From Leptospiraceae bacterium (GTDB lineage Bacteria; Spirochaetota; Leptospiria; Leptospirales; Leptospiraceae): a stretch of 64,000 nucleotides of DNA. The stretch is taken from the NCBI GenBank assembly GCA_024233875.1, contig JACKPB010000006.1:248001-312000 (forward strand), in the 5' to 3' direction. Position 1 is the first letter of the stretch. Every line of letters begins with the position of its first letter. The position numbers and the translations under genes are program-made. Shown here one piece after another: positions 1 to 9,489 of this stretch. The notes below the pieces were generated by a model. That model had not been told where the DNA came from, did no database searches, and worked only from the letters and a program-made list of their open reading frames with translations.

Positions 1-1126
1 GAGTAAGTAGCACTTTCAAGTTGGTCAGATCATTGTTCTCAATGATTGTATGAATGATCGGAACTCCATAAGTGTTCGCATCTGCAGAAGCGCCGGATTC
101 CAAAAGGAGTTTAAAAATTTTAAAATTCTTATTCTTGTAGGCAAACTCCAGGGGAGAGTCTGTAAAAGATGCTAGATTTGGATTGGCTCCGAGTTTGAGA
201 AGTTCTCTGGTATTATTGGTTTGGTTGGCACGTATAGATTCCATAAGTGGAGTCGATCCGGCATTGTTTTTGGCATTCAAATCCAAGCCTGATTCTACCA
301 TTGTCTTTAAGAACTTTTCCAATTTTGAGATGGCTGCAATGTGGAGGAGGCTATTGCCATCTCTATCTACCCTGTTCTTATCTGAACTGAGAGGCCAGAG
401 AATATTTAAAATGCTCTGATTGCTCTTTGATACTGAAATCATAAGAGGTGTCATACCGGATATATTAGATGAATCTATCAAAATAGGTAAATCTTTAACA
501 AGAGAGGAAACGTATTTTGAATCTCCATTCAGAACTGCAATATGCAAAAGATTATTTCCTTCTGAATTGGTAGCCCCGGGTTCTGCTCCTGCTGTGATGA
601 GTTCTTTGATTGTGGACGTTTGTTTCTTCTCATAAGCAAGTAGGATGGGAGGGGTACCATCCGAGTTTTTCAGGTTTAGATCGGGAGATTTTGTTAGTAA
701 CCAGGATATGAATTTTGAATTTTTGTTTTGAATCGCCAGATGCAGTGGGGCAGAACCGCTTGTGTTGGGCAGATTTAAAAAATCGGAAATCCCACCTTTG
801 GAGTATAGATCTTCAGCCAATTTCGTTTCTCCCCAAATGGAGAGAAGATGGAGAGCAGAGTTCTTTTCATTGTTCTGATAACTAAAATTGATATCCAGAC
901 TCATCAAATAGTTAATTAATTTGATATTTTTCTTTTTCAGAGCCAGAAAGAATATGGAGTCACTGTTTTCATCCTGAGTATTCGGATCGGCTCCGGATTC
1001 AATCGCTTTCTGAACGAGGGGAAGTGAACCCCTCTTTACAGCAAGAAGAAGATCATCCGATGGATCGGCATGAATGGATAAAGTGGAGAAGAGGAGGATG
1101 AGAGTAGGAAGAATTCGTAGTTTCAT
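1..1126 (-). CDS. Ankyrin-repeat secreted protein (C-terminus beyond the window)
   Basis: The reverse strand is open from an ATG at 1126 to the window edge. The first 20 or so residues form a Sec signal peptide ending SIHA before DPSDD, so the product is probably periplasmic or surface exposed. The rest is a run of ankyrin repeats, with typical pieces such as NSLLHIAA, GADPN, AGSTPL and LLKLGANPN. Ankyrin repeats bind proteins; the partner cannot be told from sequence. The start overlaps the stop of the upstream M23 peptidase gene (the TGA at 1123-1125 shares bases with the ATG at 1124-1126), so the two are translationally coupled and probably act in the same compartment. The C-terminus is not visible. 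Confidence 0.85.
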   Translation of the reverse strand, partial: MKLRILPTLILLFSTLSIHADPSDDLLLAVKRGSLPLVQKAIESGADPNTQDENSDSIFFLALKKKNIKLINYLMSLDINFSYQNNEKNSALHLLSIWGETKLAEDLYSKGGISDFLNLPNTSGSAPLHLAIQNKNSKFISWLLTKSPDLNLKNSDGTPPILLAYEKKQTSTIKELITAGAEPGATNSEGNNLLHIAVLNGDSKYVSSLVKDLPILIDSSNISGMTPLMISVSKSNQSILNILWPLSSDKNRVDRDGNSLLHIAAISKLEKFLKTMVESGLDLNAKNNAGSTPLMESIRANQTNNTRELLKLGANPNLASFTDSPLEFAYKNKNFKIFKLLLESGASADANTYGVPIIHTIIENNDLTNLKVLLT

Positions 1127-2397
1127 TCGTCTACTCCGGGAAGGGGAATGTAGTGACCCGGATCTAGATATTGTTTCCACATTCCGGTTCTCACCTCAAA
1201 GTGAAGATGGGGACCTGTAGATTTTCCTGTACTTCCTACTTCTCCTATCTTATCCCCGGCCCGTATCGCCTCATTTTGTTTGACTAAAAATTTTTGTTGG
1301 TGAGCGTAGTAGGTAACCAATCCATTGTCATGTTGAACAACGGTAAGATTTCCAAATGAAGTATTGGAACTCTGATGGATCACGACTCCATCACCCGCGG
1401 CGTAGATCGGTGAACCGAATCGCGCATAGGGATAAAGATCGATACCTGTATGTACGGTTCCTTTCTTTTTAGTCACGGGATCCACCCTCGGACCGAAGGG
1501 GCTTGTGATACGACTGTCACCCGGATCGGGACTTAGGGGATAGAGAAAAGGTTTGTCCAGTGAATCATTTAGTTTTTTTGAGATTTTTGTATCATAGAGA
1601 AAGGCCCCGAAGACCCAGCCTTTGGAGTCTCCATCATCGATTTTTACCCATTTGGATTGAAATCCGTTCATACTTTCTATTGTATTTGTAGTATCGATGA
1701 TTTTTACCGGATTACCGTGAGGCATTATTGAGACAACCGTACCGAATTTACTCGGTTCATCCCTGACGTGAAGATTGGATGCAATTGTGAATTTTGATTT
1801 CCCTACCGTTAGAGAATCCGGAGTTTCTGGAGTGTACACTTCAGTGCTTTCACGGATATCAGTTAGATATCCACTGAATACCCAACCTCCGATGCTATCT
1901 TTCTCAACATACGCCCATTTTGCAGACTTTCCATCAATATAATCATCTGTATCACTGAACTGAGAAACAGTGACTTCATCATCCCGATAAATTGAGGTCA
2001 AAATTCCGGAATACCGGTAGGGTTCTTCGCGAACATAAAGGCTGCTGGCTGTCACATAGTATTTTTTGGGTTCCACATAGGCTCTTTTTCTTATTTTAGG
2101 AATGTTCTTTGGCAGTTTTGCCTGAAGAAAATGGTAGGGGATGTAGCCAATTTTTTGATTGAAACGAACCTTAGCGAGATAGGCGTGATTGGGATTGGTT
2201 GCTGCCAGATTCTCTTCTAGCTGAATCACTTCCACCTGATCTCCCGGATAAACAACGGTTATCAAATCTGTGTTTTCTTCAAAAGGCAATGCTTTTAAAG
2301 TATATTCTTTATTAACATAAAGAGTTTCCGTTGGTTCGGAGGGTGAAATCGAAGAATAGGAGATAATAATGAGTAAAAAAGTATATAGAAATTTCAT
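1123..2397 (-). CDS. M23 family metallopeptidase with bacterial SH3-like domains
   Basis: 424 residues with a signal peptide (hydrophobic residues 4-18). Two clear SH3b-like modules, near residues 115-185 and 205-270, share the pattern ASxLxVRxEP...VxxI; a weaker one lies near 25-95. The C-terminal third (about 295-415) is an M23 (LytM/peptidase_M23) domain with zinc-ligand motifs HTGID near residue 312 and HLHFEV near 395, plus the family signature GSTGKSTGPH. M23 enzymes cut peptidoglycan cross-links; intact ligands suggest an active hydrolase targeted to the wall by the SH3 modules. Its stop overlaps the start of the ankyrin-repeat gene. The upstream 260 bases (2398-2660) show no gene. Confidence 0.9.
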   Translation of the reverse strand: MKFLYTFLLIIISYSSISPSEPTETLYVNKEYTLKALPFEENTDLITVVYPGDQVEVIQLEENLAATNPNHAYLAKVRFNQKIGYIPYHFLQAKLPKNIPKIRKRAYVEPKKYYVTASSLYVREEPYRYSGILTSIYRDDEVTVSQFSDTDDYIDGKSAKWAYVEKDSIGGWVFSGYLTDIRESTEVYTPETPDSLTVGKSKFTIASNLHVRDEPSKFGTVVSIMPHGNPVKIIDTTNTIESMNGFQSKWVKIDDGDSKGWVFGAFLYDTKISKKLNDSLDKPFLYPLSPDPGDSRITSPFGPRVDPVTKKKGTVHTGIDLYPYARFGSPIYAAGDGVVIHQSSNTSFGNLTVVQHDNGLVTYYAHQQKFLVKQNEAIRAGDKIGEVGSTGKSTGPHLHFEVRTGMWKQYLDPGHYIPLPGVDE

Positions 2398-2660
2398 TGC
2401 AAGTCCTTTCTATTCAATAGATTTATAAAAACAAGATTTTTTTCAAAGGTTTCGGGTCGGTATTTCTTTTTCAATCGGAATCGATTCCTCCTATTTAGGC
2501 TTCATAACTAAGAAAAATCATCAATTTGAATCAGCTAATTGAAATAATTCCGGTTCAACGACCAAACCGGGATGGAGAGCGAGACTCCAACGGGGATAAA
2601 GTATAAAATCCTAACCTAAAACCGGAAATAAGGATCGATTTAGATCAAAGAGCTAGAGTA

Positions 2661-5600
2661 TCAAGTATGAAATTTGGATTCATAGAGTTCTATGAATTTT
2701 CCGTTGGGGAGTCTACCTTCAGAATGTAAAGAAAGGTCCGGCTTGATTCCGTTTACAAAGTACATTTCTATCCTTCCTTTATTTTTAACTTCTATACTAC
2801 CTCTTGGGGAACATTCAAAAAAATCCTTTATTAATAAATAAGTTGAATACGAAATATTTATTTTTCCGGGATATCCCGATGACTCCATTCTGCTCGCTGT
2901 ATTTACTGTGTCTCCCCAAACATCGTAAGCAAATTTCTTCTCTCCTATGATTCCTGCGATCACAGGACCTGTATGAATTCCTATTCGCAATTCCCAATAG
3001 GGCAATTCCATAGATTTGCGAATTGTTTGAATCTCCTCCATGAAACTCTGGATTTCAAGAGATGCAAGAATCGTGTCCACAGAATGGGAGTGATTTTGAA
3101 TCGGAATACCACCAGCACACATGTAGCTATCTCCGATGGTTTTCAATTTTTCAAGTTTGTATCGATCCATCAATGAATCAAAAAATGAAAAACATTCATC
3201 GAGTTCTTTGATCAATTCTTTAGGGGATAGATTTTCTGCTACCTTAGTGAATCCTTTGAAATCTGTAAAGAGAATCGTAGCAGAATCATACAGGACTGGC
3301 TCTACATTGCCCTTCTCTTTTAGTTCTTTCAGAATCTCATCCGGTAAGATGTTTTTCAGGAGACTGTCGGCTTTTTCTCTTTCCTGTTCTGCTTCTTTTT
3401 GAGCCAGGATTGCGATTCTACTTTCAATCATAGCTTCTTCTTTTGCCAGATTGATTTCTGAAATCATTCTGGAATTATTTATGGCTGAAACTACCTGTTC
3501 TATGAGAAGGGAGATCTTTTTTACCATTTGAAAGTTTAGGTTGTTTTTCAAATCAAAGGATGTAAAACAAATCACACCTATGGATTCACCTTTTAGAACT
3601 AGTGGAATTTCTATGAATTTATTGGCATCGTGAAGAGAACCAATCAACCATTTATCAAATTTGGATACCAAATTTATTTTGGAGACTAATCTCTTGGTTG
3701 CCATAAACGTTTTTCGTGTTTCAAAAGTGCGGATCAAACTGCCTTTTTCTGTTTTGATTGATAATTTTAATTCTTGGATTTCTTTGATGATTTCTCCCGG
3801 GAGAGAAGGTGGATAGAGCACATTGTATGTGGTAAGTTTGGTTTTTTTCGGGTTGGAAAGAAGCGTCCATTGAAAATCGATTTTGTAAGTTACGAAGACA
3901 TAGTCATAGATGACTTTCAGTACTTTGTCCAGGTTCGTATCCGAGTTAACCAGTTTATTTAGTTCATTGATATTTTCTAATTCCCATTTTTCCTTTTCAA
4001 TTTTTTGGATCATAGATTGCATTTTGACCTTTGATTTTCTGAGTTCCTGATTAAAAACCTTGATCTGTTTGTTCTTTGTTTCCATGATTTGATAATTGTG
4101 ATCCAATTGTCTCGATATAGGTCGAACTATCATAAATGTGAATGAAAAGAAGGAAAGATATAGAGGAGGAAATATCATAGTGATGTGTCTGACTGTATCT
4201 GCAAAGCTGGAGTACTTCAATAAAAAAATCCAATAGAGGGAAATACCTATAAGAATTGTTACACTTATAATAAAAATCATTCGATTGCTGAATCTACTAA
4301 TGTTTCCCGGATTGGATTTCTTTTCTGAACCGAGCAGGGAAAAAAAGATAATCATTCCGGGAAGAAAGCTGAAATTAGAAAGTGGATACAATGCAATCCC
4401 GTTGGAAGGGAAAAGACCGGTAAAAATAAAAATCAATTCTAAAAGGAAGCCGAAATTCAATAGCTTGTATCTTCTATCGCTAGGATATACAAATATTGAT
4501 CTGAGGGAGTAAAAGAAAACTAAGATTCCATTCAAACCAATGAGAAGATGTCCGTAGTAGCTTCCGGCGATTCTTCCGAATTCGTATTCATAGTATCCAT
4601 GAAAAAAATAAGGGGAAAGTGAAAACAAACTGGAAAGAATAGAAAGTGTATCTATCAAAACAAATCTGTACCGGGGTTTGGAATGGTTCAGTTGCGAAAC
4701 AAAACGGATGAATATGGAAGGAGAGAGAGAAAACAGGGAATAAATGATCTGCTCTAATTTTTCTTCGACTAAGGGATGAAGGAAAGATGCCCGTAAAGTA
4801 AGGATAAAAGAGAATAGTCCTATATTCAATAAAAGTATAGAGGCCATGATATTGGTTCGATCACCGGGGTTGGTGCCGGCGAGGAATACTGCTAAAAGGG
4901 AAGTTAGAAAAAAGGAAAATAGGGGAATTAGGTAGTACCAGTTTTTGTTCCCAAATTCAAATTCTGTTGGTTGGAGAAAGTACATGATGAGACAGGCAAC
5001 CAAAAATAAAAAGAAAGAAAATGAGAAGGATACAAAATAAAATAAGAAGTTTTTCTTGAATAGGAATGTATTTAGATTGAAGAGGTCTATTTTAAAAATG
5101 GAATAACCGAGGTAGATCATAGGGAAAAAAAGAAAACTCCCCAGGGGTATGATCGAAAATCCGAGTAAGCTCGGAAAGTTTGATATAGAAAAGAAAATAA
5201 TCAGAAGGGTAGGGATGATAAAGTGAATATTGATTTTGGGATATTTCTTTTTGTATGCATTAATGAGAGCGGGGAGATAGACCAGGAATAAACTCAAAAT
5301 AGCAGTACTTCCCCAGACCTTGATTTTGAAATTTCCTGATGGAAATTTTCCAAAACTATATTGTATCCAACTATCTGAAAAAGCTATCCCTTTTACTAAA
5401 TCTATACCGGTCCAGATACAAATTATGTACATAAGGATTAGATTGATCAGGACGGATTTGTACTTCTTTCCGGTTAAGAAATAAAACAATTGAGGAACTG
5501 ACGTTGCCATCAATAGAACGGGATAGTACAAATTTAAATGAATTTTTTTAAGAATACTCTCATCCTGAATCAATCCCCTGAAGGCTATGAGGAGGGAGAG

Positions 5601-5810
5601 AGTTCCGTAGGAAATCGCTACAAGAGAAAAGGATAGATAGATTGCTTTGTCTTTTTTATAGAAACTAGTAAAAATTCCAAGTAAAAACAGCCAGAATCCA
5701 ATCAAAAAAGAGAGTAGGCTGGGAAAAGCTAATGGAAGATGGTTCCAGAAGTAGGTCCATTCCAAATGTCCGAAAATAGAATCAGGAAGGAGCAATAATT
5801 TACTATCCAT
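2661..5810 (-). CDS. Membrane-bound class III adenylate cyclase with GAF domain
   Basis: About 1,050 residues. The first ~560 are almost entirely hydrophobic helices, in two blocks resembling duplicated 7TM sensor modules. A coiled segment (about 575-625) leads into a GAF-like domain (about 625-790), a second coiled linker and a class III cyclase domain (about 830-1030). Visible catalytic features are the metal aspartates in ILFTDFKGFT and KTIGDSYM, the adenine-selecting Lys and Asp in LKTIGD and YDVWGDTVN, and the Asn/Arg of NTASRMES. These predict ATP to cAMP rather than cGMP. The frame opens with a GTG at 5825, directly against a GGGGGA; I prefer the ATG at 5810, although its spacing to that site is long. 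No adjacent operon partner. It is likely an envelope sensor that outputs cAMP; the ligand is unknown. Confidence 0.9.
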   Translation of the reverse strand: MDSKLLLLPDSIFGHLEWTYFWNHLPLAFPSLLSFLIGFWLFLLGIFTSFYKKDKAIYLSFSLVAISYGTLSLLIAFRGLIQDESILKKIHLNLYYPVLLMATSVPQLFYFLTGKKYKSVLINLILMYIICIWTGIDLVKGIAFSDSWIQYSFGKFPSGNFKIKVWGSTAILSLFLVYLPALINAYKKKYPKINIHFIIPTLLIIFFSISNFPSLLGFSIIPLGSFLFFPMIYLGYSIFKIDLFNLNTFLFKKNFLFYFVSFSFSFFLFLVACLIMYFLQPTEFEFGNKNWYYLIPLFSFFLTSLLAVFLAGTNPGDRTNIMASILLLNIGLFSFILTLRASFLHPLVEEKLEQIIYSLFSLSPSIFIRFVSQLNHSKPRYRFVLIDTLSILSSLFSLSPYFFHGYYEYEFGRIAGSYYGHLLIGLNGILVFFYSLRSIFVYPSDRRYKLLNFGFLLELIFIFTGLFPSNGIALYPLSNFSFLPGMIIFFSLLGSEKKSNPGNISRFSNRMIFIISVTILIGISLYWIFLLKYSSFADTVRHITMIFPPLYLSFFSFTFMIVRPISRQLDHNYQIMETKNKQIKVFNQELRKSKVKMQSMIQKIEKEKWELENINELNKLVNSDTNLDKVLKVIYDYVFVTYKIDFQWTLLSNPKKTKLTTYNVLYPPSLPGEIIKEIQELKLSIKTEKGSLIRTFETRKTFMATKRLVSKINLVSKFDKWLIGSLHDANKFIEIPLVLKGESIGVICFTSFDLKNNLNFQMVKKISLLIEQVVSAINNSRMISEINLAKEEAMIESRIAILAQKEAEQEREKADSLLKNILPDEILKELKEKGNVEPVLYDSATILFTDFKGFTKVAENLSPKELIKELDECFSFFDSLMDRYKLEKLKTIGDSYMCAGGIPIQNHSHSVDTILASLEIQSFMEEIQTIRKSMELPYWELRIGIHTGPVIAGIIGEKKFAYDVWGDTVNTASRMESSGYPGKINISYSTYLLIKDFFECSPRGSIEVKNKGRIEMYFVNGIKPDLSLHSEGRLPNGKFIELYESKFHT

Positions 5811-5911
5811 AATTTTAAGATTCACTCCCCCGAGAGTTTTTCTAGAAAAATCTTTTTGCTTATTAACTCATCTTACGCAGTATTTTATTTTTCAAATTTA
5901 TTTTAGTTTAA

Positions 5912-6022
5912 AATCAAAATCATTTTTTGCTAATAAATCAATAAAAATATGGGTTAGGGCGATAGCCCAAGCTGCCGGCAGGCTCCCTGCAACCTCACAT
6001 TTCGCTTCTTTGCGTAATCTGA
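5912..6022 (-). repeat. Interspersed structured repeat, family A (GC-rich variant, reverse orientation)
   Basis: Read on the reverse strand this has the family A layout: a CGC/GCG hairpin, a GCAGG-GAG-CCTGC hairpin, a TTGGGC...GCCCAA hairpin, then the A/T-rich tail with ATTTATTAGCAAAA. It is nearly identical to the copy at 31234-31320. It fills most of the gene-free stretch between the cyclase gene and the small acidic protein gene. Confidence 0.75.
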
Positions 6023-6136
6023 GTTATTAAAAAATATGAAAGAGAATTCGGACTAATTCTCCCTTCCTATAAATTCAGAAGGTGCAGAGCCCATTGATCC
6101 AAGAACCCCTAATCTAATTCATTACTTATTGAAACT

Positions 6137-6460
6137 TCAATCATCCCCTGAGGAAGTTGTGGAATTGTCTGAGTCATCGGATACTTCCTCTTCTTCCGGA
6201 GGTGTGATCCCTCTTTTGATGAGTTCTATAAACAATTCTTTTCTCAATTCATTTGCCCTGACCGGATCATTTGTTTGAAGAATCTTTGTACTGTATTCGG
6301 TAATCAATCCTATGATCTCAGAGTTTTCTTCTTCATCTAAGTTCTTGGCAATTGAATTGATTTTTTCTAAAGTTTTAGCGATTTTGTCATCGGAATTCTC
6401 TGATTGGAAAATGTTTTTAACTGATTTAAAAAAATCCAAAATGTTCCCCTTTAAAATCAT
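6137..6460 (-). CDS. Small acidic hypothetical protein
   Basis: 107 residues, not recognised. The body is helical and charged; the last 20 residues are an acidic, Ser/Thr-rich tail (EEEEVSDDSDNS followed by TTSSGDD). There is no signal peptide or membrane helix, so it is probably cytoplasmic. The ATG at 6460 lacks a ribosome-binding site, whereas an in-frame TTG at 6439 lies six bases after AAAGGGG; the true product may therefore begin at LDFFKSV, seven residues shorter. It stands alone between the cyclase gene and a secreted-protein gene on the same strand. Confidence 0.6.
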   Translation of the reverse strand: MILKGNILDFFKSVKNIFQSENSDDKIAKTLEKINSIAKNLDEEENSEIIGLITEYSTKILQTNDPVRANELRKELFIELIKRGITPPEEEEVSDDSDNSTTSSGDD

Positions 6461-6595
6461 AATTTTGGAATGAAGAAATCGGAAGATTCTTACAAATGAT
6501 TCTCTTTAAAAATCGACAATCCATTCATCGATCTTTATTTTTCGAAGAGTATTCCGGTTTTCAGTTCAAAGGATTGGATCGAATTCTAGTCTAGC

Positions 6596-6982
6596 TCAGT
6601 CCATATTGCAATCGAGAATACAATTGCGTAGATCCCGAATCGCCGGATCTTTATAGGAACAGGTTTCCATGATATTCAAAATACCATTTCTCACTTTCTC
6701 TTTGAATTCTTCCGGATGTCGGGAGCTAAAGATATCCAAGGGAAATTTATTGGAATTCTGTTTGCATGATTTTTGAAAATTCTCCCATTGAGGTCTATGT
6801 TTTTCTGTACAGGATTGAACACAGGATCTGGCCTTCCAACCATACTCTGTAAGAACTTCCATGAGTTTAAGAGTTTGATTTTGCCACTTCTCCCATTCTG
6901 TAGAAAGATTCTTTTCCTCACTCAGAAGTTTTCCGGAATGGAGGAACAGAAGTACTAGTAAAATTATTTTTAGCCAATTCAT
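6596..6982 (-). CDS. Cysteine-containing secreted hypothetical protein
   Basis: About 128 residues from the ATG at 6982, which begins MNWLKIILLVLLFLHSG, a clear signal peptide; an upstream in-frame ATG at 7024 would bury that peptide behind 14 charged residues. AAGGAG lies 13 bases upstream. The mature part holds cysteines in the pattern CVQSC, then CKQ, CSY and CILDC, which suggests disulfide bonds in the periplasm. No family recognised. Confidence 0.65.
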   Translation of the reverse strand: MNWLKIILLVLLFLHSGKLLSEEKNLSTEWEKWQNQTLKLMEVLTEYGWKARSCVQSCTEKHRPQWENFQKSCKQNSNKFPLDIFSSRHPEEFKEKVRNGILNIMETCSYKDPAIRDLRNCILDCNMD

Positions 6983-7024
6983 TTTCAGACAATCTCTCCT
7001 TTTCGAATTCTTCATTTCTACCAA

Positions 7025-7340
7025 ACTAACGGGTTTCCATATTTTTGAGAATCAAAGAATTTTTTTGAGGAACTTGGATTCAATTGGATTATGGATTTCA
7101 GGATTCGAATTATCTTCAGTCATAACTACCAATTCTCATAAATCATTGCACTGATCCTAGTACAGTATGTAGCTATTTTATAATTGATTTCTCTATGAAA
7201 GAGCAATTGCTTTTGAAAATGACCTTAGTTCATTATTTTTTTTATTTTGATTTGAGATTTCATTGATAAAGTTAGGGTAAAACGATTAGAATGTTTGATG
7301 TCAAAACAAGTTCAATTAGAGAAATATGATATGTTTGAAA
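7025..7340. repeat. Gene-free stretch with repeat family B copy 1
   Basis: No convincing gene. Positions about 7125-7300 match two other places in the window: 31308-31480 on the same strand and 37969-38072 on the opposite strand. Shared landmarks are CCAATTCTCATAAAT, GTATGTAGCTATTTTAT and TTTTGAAAATGA, and, between copies 1 and 2, a GTAAAACGATTAGA-like stretch. I call this repeat family B; no coding capacity or terminal inverted repeat is evident. Confidence 0.5.
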
Positions 7341-7649
7341 TCAAACAGGAAAAAGAAAGAATAGTATTCTAGAAACTTCCTTATGAAATTTTTTATTTTT
7401 CAGAGCATTTTTTTTCAAAATCCCAGCACTCTCCTCTTGCAAGATTTGTGTAAATTGAGTTAAGAAAAACAAAGGTAAAAAAATAACCAGAAGATACCCA
7501 AAGTATGGAAAATTGAATTTCAGTTCAAAGTTTATTGTGAAAATTAGAAAAGTCAGAAAACATTTCGCTTTCATTTGTCCGGATTGATAGAGTTCAGTTG
7601 GATTGATTTTTTTCATTCCTCTTAGGAAAGAATAAGGGGCTCTACTCAC
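7341..7649 (-). CDS. Doubtful small membrane protein
   Basis: An open frame of 102 codons with one hydrophobic segment (about residues 46-64) and a basic tail. No good ribosome-binding site, no recognisable family, and strongly A/T-driven composition. It may be chance. The 290 bases from here to the M16 gene (7650-7941) show no other gene. Confidence 0.25.
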   Translation of the reverse strand: MSRAPYSFLRGMKKINPTELYQSGQMKAKCFLTFLIFTINFELKFNFPYFGYLLVIFLPLFFLTQFTQILQEESAGILKKNALKNKKFHKEVSRILFFLFPV

Positions 7650-7941
7650 TTTTCAGAGATTTTTATGCGAGCATTTCACCGACAATTTCACTGATTGATT
7701 TGGGACCGAATGTTGAACTCAGGAGGAAAAATGGGTTATGAATGTTTAAATTCTAAGCATTTTCTACCGTCCATTCCTTGTTGCTGAGATGGATGGTCCT
7801 AGACTTTACTTATGATTTTTTTCAATCAAAATGAAAAAAATGAATAGCTATAGAATCTTGAGATGCGATTCTACCTGCAAATGAAAGGAAGCTGGTTGCA
7901 TAGGTTCTTTCCATCCGATTCTATGGTAAAAAAAGGAGATA

Positions 7942-9489
7942 TTGGTGATTGTTTTAAGGTTTTTATTCTTATTCATTTTATTTTTTCAATTCTCACTCGT
8001 TGCAGAAGAAAGTCAATTCGGAGAGGTTGCCAATTCTCTCAGGGATAGCATACGAAAGATTCAATTGCAAAATGGTCTCACTGTCCTCATGATGAAGAGA
8101 TCGAATTCCCCCACACTAGCTCTGTACACAAAATTCAAAGTGGGCTCCGTGGACGAGACACCCGAGACAGCCGGAACAGCTCATATGCTCGAACATATGC
8201 TTTTCAAGGGAACTCAAAATGTGGGAACCCGTGACTTCTCATCCGAAAAAAAATACTACTCCCTCATGAAATCGACAGGATCCGAACTGGATAAGGTGAG
8301 ATTGGAGATTCGTAATCTGAAAGCCAATCACAGAAAGATACCTTATGACCTCGAAGATAGAGAAAAGAGACTTGCGAGGAGACTGAAGACCATTGAAGAA
8401 AAGCAAAAAGAGTACATTCTCAAAGCTGAAGATACCTATATTTACGAACAGAATGGTCAGGTAGGATTCAACGCCTACACTTCACACGATGTCACAAATT
8501 ATCAAATCAAACTTCCTTCCAATCGATTGGAAATCTGGGCAAAGATGGAATCGGATCGATTGAAGAATCCCGTCCTGAGAGAGTACTTTACAGAGCGTGA
8601 TGTGATCATGGAAGAAAGAAGGATGCGAATAGAAAATAGGGGGATGGGGATTCTGAGGGAAAAATATCTTGCCCTGGCATTTTCCGGATCTCCCTACGGA
8701 AGACCTGTAATTGGATACGAAACCAACATTCCTTTCTTAGATGTATTTGAAACTGAAAGATTTTTTAGGACGTACTACACTCCGAAAAATATGGTCATCA
8801 CCATCGTTGGTGATTTGGATTTCAATGAAACCGAATCTATCATCAGTCAGTACTTCGGTGACCTTCCCGTCTCAAAAATCGAAAGGAAGGAACAGAGGAT
8901 TCAGGAGAAATTCAATCAGGGAGAAAAAAGAATTCGATTTCAACATCCCGGTGGCTCTACCCTGATCATGGGGTTCAATAAACCAAACTTTTTTGATCCG
9001 GATTCACAGGTGTTTGAGGTCATAGACTTTCTACTTACCAAAGGTGCGGAGAGCCGACTCTATAAGTCAGCCGTCATAGAGAAAAAACTCTGTTCGGGAG
9101 TAAGTGCCTGGGCTTCTGATCCCGGGGAGAGATACTCCAATCTCTTTTCTATATTTGCAGTTATGAATTCCGACACCACTCCTGAGGATTTGGAAGCTGT
9201 GATCTGGGAAGAAATCGAGAAGTTAAAATCAGGAGAGATTACGGAAGACGAACTCCAGAAGATCAAAAACAAATCCACTGCGGACTTTCTCAGAGGTGTG
9301 GACAGCAATGCTTCCCTCGCAGATGGTCTCTCCTATTATGAGTTGGTTTTTGGATCCTGGGAGGAATTGTTTCTATCCTATGATAAGTTCAATTCCGTTA
9401 CCAAAGAAGACATCTCCCGGGTTGCCAAAAAGTATTTTGTCAAAGAAAATATGATCATAGGACATTTGGATTCAAGGGGGACAAAATGA
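7942..9489 (+). CDS. M16 zinc peptidase, catalytic subunit
   Basis: 515 residues. The GTG at 7942 follows AGGAG at good spacing, and a signal peptide (residues 3-18, ending VAEES) exports it. The inverted zinc motif HMLEH is at residues 81-85 (HxxEH) and a downstream Glu in VIMEERRMRIE fits the third ligand, so it should be catalytically active. A charged helical insertion (about residues 105-150) separates the motif from the GFNAYTSHDVTNY segment. M16 enzymes of this size act as two-domain half-clamshells degrading peptides. It overlaps the next gene by 4 bases (ATGA), which encodes a second M16 protein without the zinc motif, so the pair probably forms a heterodimer like mitochondrial processing peptidase beta/alpha or the YmxG pairs. 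Confidence 0.92.
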   Translation: MVIVLRFLFLFILFFQFSLVAEESQFGEVANSLRDSIRKIQLQNGLTVLMMKRSNSPTLALYTKFKVGSVDETPETAGTAHMLEHMLFKGTQNVGTRDFSSEKKYYSLMKSTGSELDKVRLEIRNLKANHRKIPYDLEDREKRLARRLKTIEEKQKEYILKAEDTYIYEQNGQVGFNAYTSHDVTNYQIKLPSNRLEIWAKMESDRLKNPVLREYFTERDVIMEERRMRIENRGMGILREKYLALAFSGSPYGRPVIGYETNIPFLDVFETERFFRTYYTPKNMVITIVGDLDFNETESIISQYFGDLPVSKIERKEQRIQEKFNQGEKRIRFQHPGGSTLIMGFNKPNFFDPDSQVFEVIDFLLTKGAESRLYKSAVIEKKLCSGVSAWASDPGERYSNLFSIFAVMNSDTTPEDLEAVIWEEIEKLKSGEITEDELQKIKNKSTADFLRGVDSNASLADGLSYYELVFGSWEELFLSYDKFNSVTKEDISRVAKKYFVKENMIIGHLDSRGTK

